Origin: UBA6345 sp045577635
GTDB lineage: Bacteria; Bacillota; Clostridia; Christensenellales; UBA1242
Direction: 5' to 3'
NCBI GenBank assembly: GCA_045577635.1
Contig: JAZNIS010000009.1
Span: 1-22,185, forward strand
Length of the DNA stretch: 22,185 nucleotides
Position numbers and translations under genes: made by a program. Of the stretch, positions 14,736-22,185 are shown piece by piece. Below the pieces are notes generated by a model. The model saw only the letters and a list, made by a program, of their open reading frames with translations. It made no database searches and was not told the DNA's origin. Each line of letters starts with the position of its first letter. Position 1 is the stretch's first letter.

Positions 14736-14774
14736 AAAAAAACATAAACAGCAAATTTACCATTTATGTTTTTT
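14736..14774 (-). terminator. Intrinsic terminator after addA
   Basis: On the minus strand AAAAAACATAAA (14763-14774) pairs with TTTATGTTTTTT (14737-14748) around a 14-nt loop, ending in a T run. It starts a few bases after the addA stop. AT-rich stem, but position and T-tract fit a terminator. Confidence 0.7.
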
Positions 14775-14777
14775 ATT

Positions 14778-17700
14778 TTAAACAATTTCAATAAATGTTT
14801 CTGATTCAAACAAATAAAGTTTTGAAGAAACAACTTTTACTTTTAAACCCTTTTCAACAGCCCTTTTATAAACTTCTAATTGCAAACTATATGAATTAAT
14901 TAGTTTTGCAACATCTTTTGTTTTGTTTGTTTTAAAATCAATTAAAATTGCCGTATTATCATTTACTAAAATTAAATCAACAACACCCTGAATTAAAACC
15001 TTTTGATTATTATCACTTGTTTCAACGACATCGTTATATGCTGTTTTTAATAAAAACTGTTGTTCCTTTAAAATTTTTGTGTTTTTATTTATTAATTTTT
15101 TTACTTCGGTTAATCCCTTAAAAATTTTGTTTGCATTTAAATATGGTTTTACTTCGCTTTCAATTTCACCTGTTATAAACAAATTGTTAATTAAAACTTT
15201 AACATCTTCTAAACTTTCGGTGTAATTTAATTTTTGCATTACTTTATGATAAGCATTTCCAATTTTTAAGCTTAAATTATTTTTAACCGTTTCGTTAAAC
15301 CCTATTTGCAAACCAAGTTCATTTTCGTTAACATAATCATCTTCTCTCATTAAACCTGTAACACTTGTTTTAGTTGCAAGTTTTTCATTTGATTCAACAT
15401 TTACCTTTTCAAAGTTTTGAAGCATTTGATTAACAAGTTCTTTATTTTCAGCACCTAATAAAATTTTATTGGTTGTATTTTCAATATTTAAATAATCAGT
15501 TAAGTTTTTAATTTTGCAATTAACAGCAGTTGTTAAAATAGAAAAATAAAATTCTGGTTTAGCATTAATAAAACCAAATTTTTCATGCTTGACAAACGAT
15601 TTAAAAATTAAATCTAAAAAAGTTGTTGAACTATAAATATGTTTGTTTTGTTTGCTAATAAACGATTTTAAATTATAGCAACCTGTTAAAAATAAAAAGT
15701 TTCTTGCCCTAGTTAATGAAACATACAACAACCTAATTTGTTCTTCCAATTGTTGATTTAATTCAAATAATTTATTTGCATTTTTTTGAATTGTTGCAAC
15801 TTCCTTGTGAGAATCAATATTTCTAAAATTAATTCCTAATCCAAGTTTATTGGTTAAAACAACATCACTTCGTAAAACCATACGGTTAAATTGTTTACCT
15901 AAATTACTTAAAATTACACATGGATATTCTAACCCTTTTGACTTGTGCATCGTTAAAATTTTTACAGCATTATCACCAGCTTCAACCGATATTAAAAAGT
16001 CATCTTTATTAGAGAGTGATTTTAAAAATTTTAAACATTTATTTAAATTATAATCAAAACCAGAATTGCCTAAAAGCATAATAAATTGCTTAATATTTTC
16101 AGCCATTTCTTCACCGTTTGGCAAACTTAAATAGTGGTTAATTAAATCATATTTAATAACCAAACTATTAATGGTTTCCATAATTGTTGAATAATTTAAT
16201 TTATATCTTAACCAGTTTAAAATTTGATTATAGTTGTTTAATTTGTCAATAAGTACAGTGTTTTTGCCATTAACTATGTAATTATGTAAATTATTGTAAA
16301 AACTATCTGTTTTATTAATTTGTTTTATTTCAACTAATTCGTTGTAAGTTACACCAATTAACGGACTTAATAAAACATTACAAATATCAATTTCTAAACT
16401 TGAATTTGTTATTAGTTTTAATAAGCTATATAGTGGTTTAATTTCTTGTGTGTTAAACAAAGTTGTTTTTATTGTTGTGCTAACAGGAATTTGATGTGCC
16501 TTTAAAATATTATATAAAGTAACAGCATAACCCTTTGAATCTCTAACTAAAATTGCAATATCTTTATAATCTAATTTTTTAGTTGTTTTGGTTGCAGAAT
16601 CATAATATTCTCTACCATAATTTTCTTCAATAATTCTAGCAACTTCAATTGCCTCAGCAATATCTTTTGAAGATGTTTCGTCTTCTTGTTCTTCAGTAGA
16701 TTCTTCATCAGTTTCTGTTTCGGTGTTAGTGTTAATAATTCTAATTTCAACAGCTCCACTATTTTCACTTCCACAAACCAAAGAGGCATCTTTTTTATAA
16801 TTTATACCAATAGTGTTTTCTGTTATTAAAGTGTTAAAACAATAGTTAACAAAATTAACAACTTCCAAACTACATCTATAATTTTTATTTAACAAAATTA
16901 ATTGTTTGTTTAAGTTAGGAATATACTCTCTATACTTATTTAAAAATATCTCTGGCATACATTGACGGAAAGCATAAATACTTTGTTTAATATCACCTAT
17001 CATATTTAAGTTTTTACCATTACTTAAACATTGAATTATGTCTTCCTGTATTTGGTTGGTATCCTGATACTCATCAACAAATATGTATTTATAATTGTTT
17101 TTTAATTCTTCTTTTATTGTTTCATTTTTTAAAATTTGTAATGTGAAAATTTGCAAATCTGAAAAATCAAGTTTTCCAATATCCCTTTTCATTTTTGCAT
17201 ATTCTTCTTTCACTTTTTCCGTTATTTCAAACAATTTTAAATAATAAACTTTTAAATTTTCAGTTACTTCTTTAAAACTTTCGGCAGTTAATAAAACTGT
17301 TTGTTTTTTTGCTTCTGCAATAACATTCTTTTTAAAAGTTTCAACCGACAATTTTAAGTTTTCAAAAATTTCAACAAGCTCTGGCTGTTTAGGGTCATTT
17401 AATGTTGGAGCTTTAAAGTTTTGCAACTCTGTAACCAATTCCGAAAACTTTGTTGTGTTATTTAAAACACTCACCTTTTCAAACAATAATGATAAATAAC
17501 TTGATAATTTTTCGTGAGAAATAATTTTTTTATACTCTAAAATTTCATATAGAAATTTGTTTATTTTTGATTTAAAGTAATCAAACACATATTGTGAACA
17601 AATGTTATTATTTAAATCGGTATTTAAGCAATCATTAACACAAAAATCTATATATGATTTTTCATCACTTTTTTCACTTAAATAATTATAAATTGTTGTT

Positions 17701-18230
17701 ATTATTGTTCTTAATTTTAAATCAGACCTTTTATCATTAAAACTTTCATAAAGCAAATAAAAATCTTCATCAGCATCATTAATATATTTTTCAAAAACCC
17801 TATCTAATGATTGATTAAATAAATTCAAAAACTCTTCATTTGTTAAAATTCCAAAATTTGGTTCAATATTAATTTCGTGAAAATATTTTGAAACAATTTT
17901 ACGACAAACAGAATGCAATGTTCCTATATCGGCAGTTGATATTTGAAACAACTGTTCATAAAAATAATTAAGCTCATCATCAGGCAAATTTCTGCCTGAA
18001 ATTTCTTTGGCAAGTTTTGTATATAACTTTTGTTTCATTTCACTTGCAGCAGCTTCGGTAAAAGTTACCACTAGTAAATTTTCTACCGGAACTTTATTTT
18101 CAAGTATTAAGTTTTTTAATTTTTCAATCATGGTAGTTGTTTTTCCACTACCAGCTGATGCTGAAACCAAAATATTGTTGTTAATTGTGTTAACAAACAA
18201 ATTTTGTTCATCATTTAAACCGTTTGCCAT
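14778..18230 (-). CDS. addA: ATP-dependent helicase/nuclease subunit A (AddA)
   Basis: AddA is the motor and one nuclease of the AddAB complex, which resects double-strand DNA ends up to Chi sites and prepares them for RecA. The 1150 residues carry the UvrD-type superfamily 1 helicase motifs: Walker A ASAGSGKT (24-31), motif Ia TFTEAAA (56-62), Walker B DEYQDT (386-391), motif III GDIKQSIYAFR (412-422), a motif IV-like NYRCSLEVV, SKGLEYPCVIL, and motif VI LYVSLTRAR. The C-terminal PD-(D/E)xK nuclease shows an upstream histidine in GNAYHKVMQKL and D1085, D1098 and K1100 in GVVDLIL and DFKTNK, so it looks catalytically intact. It overlaps addB by one base (TAATG) with GGAG upstream. Length is a little below the B. 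subtilis protein, about 1230. Confidence 0.97.
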   Translation of the reverse strand: MANGLNDEQNLFVNTINNNILVSASAGSGKTTTMIEKLKNLILENKVPVENLLVVTFTEAAASEMKQKLYTKLAKEISGRNLPDDELNYFYEQLFQISTADIGTLHSVCRKIVSKYFHEINIEPNFGILTNEEFLNLFNQSLDRVFEKYINDADEDFYLLYESFNDKRSDLKLRTIITTIYNYLSEKSDEKSYIDFCVNDCLNTDLNNNICSQYVFDYFKSKINKFLYEILEYKKIISHEKLSSYLSLLFEKVSVLNNTTKFSELVTELQNFKAPTLNDPKQPELVEIFENLKLSVETFKKNVIAEAKKQTVLLTAESFKEVTENLKVYYLKLFEITEKVKEEYAKMKRDIGKLDFSDLQIFTLQILKNETIKEELKNNYKYIFVDEYQDTNQIQEDIIQCLSNGKNLNMIGDIKQSIYAFRQCMPEIFLNKYREYIPNLNKQLILLNKNYRCSLEVVNFVNYCFNTLITENTIGINYKKDASLVCGSENSGAVEIRIINTNTETETDEESTEEQEDETSSKDIAEAIEVARIIEENYGREYYDSATKTTKKLDYKDIAILVRDSKGYAVTLYNILKAHQIPVSTTIKTTLFNTQEIKPLYSLLKLITNSSLEIDICNVLLSPLIGVTYNELVEIKQINKTDSFYNNLHNYIVNGKNTVLIDKLNNYNQILNWLRYKLNYSTIMETINSLVIKYDLINHYLSLPNGEEMAENIKQFIMLLGNSGFDYNLNKCLKFLKSLSNKDDFLISVEAGDNAVKILTMHKSKGLEYPCVILSNLGKQFNRMVLRSDVVLTNKLGLGINFRNIDSHKEVATIQKNANKLFELNQQLEEQIRLLYVSLTRARNFLFLTGCYNLKSFISKQNKHIYSSTTFLDLIFKSFVKHEKFGFINAKPEFYFSILTTAVNCKIKNLTDYLNIENTTNKILLGAENKELVNQMLQNFEKVNVESNEKLATKTSVTGLMREDDYVNENELGLQIGFNETVKNNLSLKIGNAYHKVMQKLNYTESLEDVKVLINNLFITGEIESEVKPYLNANKIFKGLTEVKKLINKNTKILKEQQFLLKTAYNDVVETSDNNQKVLIQGVVDLILVNDNTAILIDFKTNKTKDVAKLINSYSLQLEVYKRAVEKGLKVKVVSSKLYLFESETFIEIV

Positions 18231-21200
18231 TAATTCTCCAATTCTGCAACTGTTTTAACTTTTTTATAAGTATTATATTCGTTGCCCTGCTTTTCACTAA
18301 ATTTACACAAGCCAACATATTCACAATAATCACAAGTTGATTTATTTCCATTTTTTAGTGGAGAAGGTTTAATTTCACCCTTTTTAATTTTTTCAACTGC
18401 AATTAACACCATAGAAACGGCATAATCTATAAATTTATTAAATTCTTCATGGGTTAACTGTATTTTACCTGTTACTCCGCCATCTTTTTTGGTTTTTAAA
18501 GGTAAAATATTACTTGTGTAACTATTGTTTTGTAAGTTTTTATCAATTTTTAATATGTCTGTAATGTTTTGTGAAATAACACCCTTTAATTTATATAACT
18601 CTTCCGTATCGTTTTTTGAAAAGGTGTTTTTAAGTGGCATATAAAATGTTCCAATAGGTGTTTTGCCTGTTTTCTTTGAAACAATGTAAGCATAAATTAT
18701 AAGTTGAAGTTTTTTACCGTTTGCTATATCACTAAAATCCTTAAACTCACTTTCACCTGTTTTATAATCTATAACAGAAAAACTATCATCATCAAAATCA
18801 ACACGGTCAATAATACCCTTTAAACCTATGGACATATTACCATTTGATATTTCAAAACCTTTAAATCCTTTCTCTAACCAATTAGGATTTAATGTTGAAC
18901 TTTCATCTAACCTAATTAAAGCATCATTAATCCTAAATATTTCTCTTTTTAAACTTTTTAAATCGTTTTGATTTGTTGGATTTAATGTTAAATGTTCATA
19001 AATCTTTTTATTTAAAATATTATTAATAATGTTTAGTGAAGTTTCTTTTAATTCATTTTTATCTAAATTCCCTTTATGAATAATAGGGACTATTTCTTTT
19101 GTGTATTCATGTAAAATGTTACCATATTCTAATGCTGTAATTTCAGAATTTTCTTCCTTTTTTAAATTTAAACCATACTCAACAAAATGTTTGAACGGGC
19201 AAGCATAAAAACACTCTATTTCACTAACACTAACATCACCTTTTGATAGGAATATTGTTGAATCATATAAAGGATTAACATTGTTTACATAATTTAAGTT
19301 ATCAACAAATTTTTCAGGGTTATCATTATGTTTTTTTAATGCCGAATATATTGTTGATGAATTTTGAATAACTGTTTTTGAGTTGTCTGTTTGACTCAAC
19401 TTTAAATTATTAATTAAGTTTGATCTAGCAAAAGAAACATTAGAATTGTTAAACATAAAATAATTGTTAGTTAATTCGTTTTGATAACTTCGTTGCAACA
19501 AACTTCCATTTATAATTTTTAAATTTGGAAACAATATAGTTAAATTGTTAATAACTTCGCTTGGCATAATTTTTTCACCACCCGGAGTTACAGCAACATA
19601 ACCAATTAAAATTTGATTAAACTTTAACAAACTTTCATATATTTTAAACTTATTTCGTTTATTAATTAAATTGACAGTTGGATTAAGTTTAAACGAACTG
19701 TTAAGTAAATTTATATCTTGGTCGGTAATTAACCCTAAATCGTTTTGAACAATAGGCATTTTACCTTCCTGTGCACCTAAAAATATTGCAAACTTTTTAT
19801 TTGGAAGTTCTCCCTTAACAATATCAGTTACTAAAACACTATCAGATAAAATTGGTGGCATAACAACAGTGATGTTTTCAAAATAAGCTTTAATGATATT
19901 AAAACCATCTAAAAGCGAAGTTTGATAATTTGTTAAAACTGTTGATAGTTCCTTAAACCCTTTGTTGATTTTGTTTATAACATTGTTTAATTTGTTAAAC
20001 TCTAAAACATTATTTTTTTGTTTGTAGGTTTCGCTTAAATCGTTAATTAATTTATTAAAACCAAATTCTTCAGCAAAAATTAACAACTCTTCAATAATTG
20101 CATCTAAACTACCACTTTGCTTCAATTTATTATATAGATTTTCTATTTTACCTAATTCAACATAAACAGGATTTAAGTTTTCATTATGTAAGTGTTTAAT
20201 TGGTTTTAATAAACCCGAATAATTATATCCTGATTTTTCAATTACATTTTCAAAGTTATTAATTACATCAACATCTAATTTTGTGTAAAGACGAATAAAG
20301 TTTAACAAATCAATTTTGTTAAAATTGCTTAAAATCAAATCAAACAAATCCAAATAAAATCTTAAAACAATTGATGCATTAATTGGTTCGCTTTCATCAA
20401 AAAAATATGTGATATTGTTTTGAACAAACAAAGTTTCAAGTTGTTGCTTATATTCCATTAAACTAGGAGTTATGATTACAAAATCGCTATACTTAAAACC
20501 CTTATTAATTATTAACCACTGCATTTTTTTAATTGCAAAACAAACTTCATCATAAGCATTGTTAAACTTATAAAGTTCTATGTTGTTAGCGGCTATTTTT
20601 GATGGTTGCAATTTTAAAGCAAACAAATTATTTGAAATTTCGTTAAATTCATTTTTAAAAGTTGACCTACAATAAATTTTGTTATAAGTTAAACCCTTAA
20701 CTGTGCACAAATCAATTAAACCTAAATACACATTGTTTAAGAAAATGTTTTTATTGTTTAATTCGTCAATAAAACCAACAGCACAAGCAATATTAACACT
20801 TGCTGAATACTTAATAAGTTCAGCAATAACACCGTACATTTGCGGAGTAAAATCATTGAATCCAACAAAATAAAAATGTGTGTTTTTAAAATCACAACTT
20901 TTAATTAATGTGGCTAATAAATTTAATTTATTAAAACTATCGGTGTAATCGTTTTGTAAAAATTCTTCATATTTTTCATACACCAATTTTAAATCAGACA
21001 ATTTAGAATTTAAGTTTCGGTTTTTAGTTTGAACATTAAGTTGTTCAATGTTTACATTACAACTTTTAAACATACTAATTGTATCAAACAAAGTACTTGC
21101 AAAACCATTAAAATTAATTGCCTTTTTAATTGTTGAAAAACTATCTTTGTTTTCGTTTAAAATTTTTTTAATAACAGCTACACAAACAGGTTTGGTTAGC

Positions 21201-21439
21201 ACATTAAAATTTATATTATTATTCGTAATTATTTTATTAGTAAATCTTGTTAAAGTTGTTACATCAATATCAAAAAAACACTCTTCACCCAACGAATCAA
21301 AAATAAGTTCTTCAATTTGCATATTCATTCTATCAGGAGTAAAAATAACCTGTGAACATTGTCCACGGTTTTTCTTAATTGTATTAAACATAGAATCTAA
21401 ACAACCATTTACAGTTTTAGAATAATATATATTTAGCAA
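18230..21439 (-). CDS. addB: ATP-dependent nuclease subunit B (AddB), lacking Walker A
   Basis: AddB is the partner of AddA, carrying the second nuclease, Chi recognition and an iron-sulfur cluster. The 1069-residue product is recognised by its C-terminal part: C747 in YACPFKHF and the trio C1036, C1039, C1045 (CDYC, then VGLC) form the expected 4Fe-4S ligands, and H777 with D878, D891 and K893 (GNILHEY, GIIDRVDF, IDYKTGE) form the PD-(D/E)xK nuclease. The N-terminus fits AddB (VIFTPDRMNM; VTTLTRFTNKI), but where typical AddB has GRxGSGKT this one reads YYSKTVNGCLDS, so no P-loop is present. The start is TTG at 21439, preceded by AAGGAT; no ATG occurs until residue 17. Upstream of addA, with its own promoter. 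Confidence 0.94.
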   Translation of the reverse strand: MLNIYYSKTVNGCLDSMFNTIKKNRGQCSQVIFTPDRMNMQIEELIFDSLGEECFFDIDVTTLTRFTNKIITNNNINFNVLTKPVCVAVIKKILNENKDSFSTIKKAINFNGFASTLFDTISMFKSCNVNIEQLNVQTKNRNLNSKLSDLKLVYEKYEEFLQNDYTDSFNKLNLLATLIKSCDFKNTHFYFVGFNDFTPQMYGVIAELIKYSASVNIACAVGFIDELNNKNIFLNNVYLGLIDLCTVKGLTYNKIYCRSTFKNEFNEISNNLFALKLQPSKIAANNIELYKFNNAYDEVCFAIKKMQWLIINKGFKYSDFVIITPSLMEYKQQLETLFVQNNITYFFDESEPINASIVLRFYLDLFDLILSNFNKIDLLNFIRLYTKLDVDVINNFENVIEKSGYNYSGLLKPIKHLHNENLNPVYVELGKIENLYNKLKQSGSLDAIIEELLIFAEEFGFNKLINDLSETYKQKNNVLEFNKLNNVINKINKGFKELSTVLTNYQTSLLDGFNIIKAYFENITVVMPPILSDSVLVTDIVKGELPNKKFAIFLGAQEGKMPIVQNDLGLITDQDINLLNSSFKLNPTVNLINKRNKFKIYESLLKFNQILIGYVAVTPGGEKIMPSEVINNLTILFPNLKIINGSLLQRSYQNELTNNYFMFNNSNVSFARSNLINNLKLSQTDNSKTVIQNSSTIYSALKKHNDNPEKFVDNLNYVNNVNPLYDSTIFLSKGDVSVSEIECFYACPFKHFVEYGLNLKKEENSEITALEYGNILHEYTKEIVPIIHKGNLDKNELKETSLNIINNILNKKIYEHLTLNPTNQNDLKSLKREIFRINDALIRLDESSTLNPNWLEKGFKGFEISNGNMSIGLKGIIDRVDFDDDSFSVIDYKTGESEFKDFSDIANGKKLQLIIYAYIVSKKTGKTPIGTFYMPLKNTFSKNDTEELYKLKGVISQNITDILKIDKNLQNNSYTSNILPLKTKKDGGVTGKIQLTHEEFNKFIDYAVSMVLIAVEKIKKGEIKPSPLKNGNKSTCDYCEYVGLCKFSEKQGNEYNTYKKVKTVAELEN

Positions 21440-21474
21440 GTTAAAAAATCCTTATAAATTTCATTACTAAATAT

Positions 21475-21503
21475 ATTATAGCAAACTTAAATTGTAATTA
21501 CAA
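21475..21503 (-). promoter_or_regulatory. Promoter of the addBA operon
   Basis: Minus strand: TTGTAA (21498-21503), 17-bp spacer, TATAAT (21475-21480) preceded by TGC, a perfect extended -10. Leader about 30 nt to the TTG start. Confidence 0.75.
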
Positions 21504-21504
21504 T
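21491..21504. promoter_or_regulatory. Perfect 14-bp palindrome over the addBA -35 element
   Basis: ATTGTAATTACAAT is its own reverse complement and covers the -35 hexamer. Flanks (CTTAA on the left, TAAG on the right) nearly extend the symmetry. It is well placed to be a repressor operator; the protein is unknown, and chance palindromes are common in AT-rich DNA. Confidence 0.35.
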
Positions 21505-21511
21505 TAAGTAA

Positions 21512-21805
21512 TTAACTTCCTTTTAATTTTTTAATTTCGTCTTGTAATTCGCTTATTAAACTTAAATTATTGTTGATAATTTTTTTATAATATTCCAACT
21601 TGTTACCAAGCAAAAATTCAGTTTTTTTAATGGCATTATTTTTAATTAAATTTACCACACCTAAAACTAATGCCATAGTATCAGAATCAGATAAAACATC
21701 TACATTTTTTTGTTTAAATTTTAACACCTTACAATTTGAATTTAATTTAAAAACAACCCTTTTAAATTTTACAGATTTTACAAACTTAAAACATTTTAAA
21801 ACCAT
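21512..21805 (-). CDS. Small basic protein of unknown function
   Basis: A 97-residue product that I do not recognise. I use the ATG at 21805, with GGAG 8 nt upstream; a GTG nine bases earlier would sit right against that site. The first 36 residues are strongly basic with alternating Val/Phe and Lys/Arg (CFKFVKSVKFKRVVFK), perhaps a beta-rich nucleic-acid binding segment. The middle has DSDTMALVLGVVNLI, and residues about 58-97 form a likely helix or coiled coil (YYKKIINNNLSLISELQDEI, then KKLKGS). No membrane helix or metal motif is evident. It lies 72 bp upstream of addB in the same direction but the addBA promoter is between them. A plus-strand frame on the opposite side has no ribosome binding site. 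Probably real, function unknown. Confidence 0.6.
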   Translation of the reverse strand: MVLKCFKFVKSVKFKRVVFKLNSNCKVLKFKQKNVDVLSDSDTMALVLGVVNLIKNNAIKKTEFLLGNKLEYYKKIINNNLSLISELQDEIKKLKGS

Positions 21806-21926
21806 AAAAAGCACTCCATTTTCAACATAAAAATTATTTACAAATTTTTAATATTTAAACAGGTAAAAAAGTAATAATTATGTAAATAAGAATCATAAAA
21901 TATATTAAAAAAATAAAGGTGAAATT
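21806..21926. other. Divergent intergenic region
   Basis: About 120 AT-rich bases between the small minus-strand gene and the plus-strand gene at the right edge. I see no strong promoter on either strand; TAAAAT at 21896-21901 is a possible plus-strand -10 without a good -35. Confidence 0.4.
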
Positions 21927-22185
21927 ATGAGCGATTTTAATTTACATTTTTATTCTAAAACACCCTGCAATGTTTTTATTAACGGAGAATTTATTGGAAT
22001 AATTGATAACGAAAAACAGTTTTTTATTGACATTATTGTCTTAAAACCCATAGTTATTGTCAGTTGTGAGCCACTTTGTGCAGAAAACACCACATTTATA
22101 CCTGTAACATTTAAACTAGAATATAAAAACAATAAGATTTTCACATCTAATAAAAATATAAAAATAATACCATTTCCTAATAACA
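21927..22185 (+). CDS. Unknown protein, N-terminal part (runs off the right edge)
   Basis: An open frame of 86 codons from ATG at 21927 to the window edge with no stop. It has a good ribosome binding site, AAAGGTGA, five bases before the ATG. The start reads MSDFNLHFYSKTPCNVFING, followed by EFIGIIDNEKQFFIDIIVL and KPIVIVSCEPLC. The alternating hydrophobic pattern indicates beta strands, and the 'NVFINGEFIGII' stretch recalls PEGA-type surface beta domains (v-x-V-x-h-n-G-x-x-h-G), but the match is too weak to assign. No signal peptide or membrane segment is visible in this part. A short minus-strand frame at 21950-22144 overlaps it and lacks a ribosome binding site. Confidence 0.65.
   Translation, partial: MSDFNLHFYSKTPCNVFINGEFIGIIDNEKQFFIDIIVLKPIVIVSCEPLCAENTTFIPVTFKLEYKNNKIFTSNKNIKIIPFPNN

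Noticed and set aside
21048..21425. A 125-codon plus-strand open frame opposite the addB start.
   Set aside because: It lies wholly opposite addB, has no ribosome binding site, and its hydrophobic product is the expected antisense of Asn/Lys-rich codons.
21950..22144. A minus-strand 64-codon frame at the right edge.
   Set aside because: No ribosome binding site; the opposite plus-strand frame starts with AAAGGTGA and runs open to the edge.

Overview
The window is AT-rich chromosomal DNA from a low-GC Gram-positive-type bacterium, most likely an uncultured member of the Clostridia. This rests on the classical S10-spc ribosomal gene order, a short zinc-type S14, an AddAB (not RecBCD) recombination nuclease, strong AGGAGG ribosome binding sites, sigma-A type promoters, and accessory families common in gut Clostridia (InlB/BspA surface protein, DUF1858, SPFH with zinc ribbon, PRC-barrel). 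The genus cannot be fixed from sequence alone. The code looks standard, with TAA and TAG as the usual stops.

Positions 1-8113, minus strand: one long ribosomal protein operon, read right to left as S10, L3, L4, L23, L2, S19, L22, S3, L16, L29, S17, L14, L24, L5, S14, S8, L6 and the start of L18, which runs off the left edge. A near-consensus promoter (TTGACT, 17 bp, TAAAAT) at 8085-8113 drives it through an untranslated leader of about 220 nt. Genes are packed with gaps of about 10 nt, and at half of the junctions the stop codon is part of the next gene's Shine-Dalgarno sequence. L24 carries an unusual Lys/Ala/Thr tail and L22 an unusual tip loop.

Positions 8160-11744, minus strand: a three-gene unit of a SPFH/zinc-ribbon protein, a small CxxC DUF1858 protein and a membrane-anchored surface protein with four InlB-type repeats and BspA-type leucine-rich repeats. 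It starts at an extended -10 promoter and ends at a clear intrinsic terminator just before the ribosomal promoter. Divergent from it, on the plus strand, is a PRC-barrel-like gene (11857-12573). Facing that gene, across a shared two-way terminator, is a 658-residue membrane/coiled-coil protein with ExbB/TolQ/MotA-like topology.

Positions 14737-21503, minus strand: the addB-addA operon for double-strand break processing, with its own promoter, a 1-nt gene overlap and a terminator. This AddB lacks the N-terminal Walker A motif but keeps its nuclease and iron-sulfur residues. To the right lie a small uncharacterised gene and, divergently, the start of an unknown plus-strand gene that leaves the window at 22185. 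I saw no tRNA, rRNA, CRISPR array, insertion sequence or prophage gene. No clearly new defence or biosynthetic system is visible. The best leads are the ExbB-like coiled-coil protein, the L24 tail, the stop/Shine-Dalgarno fusions, and the structured S10 leader.
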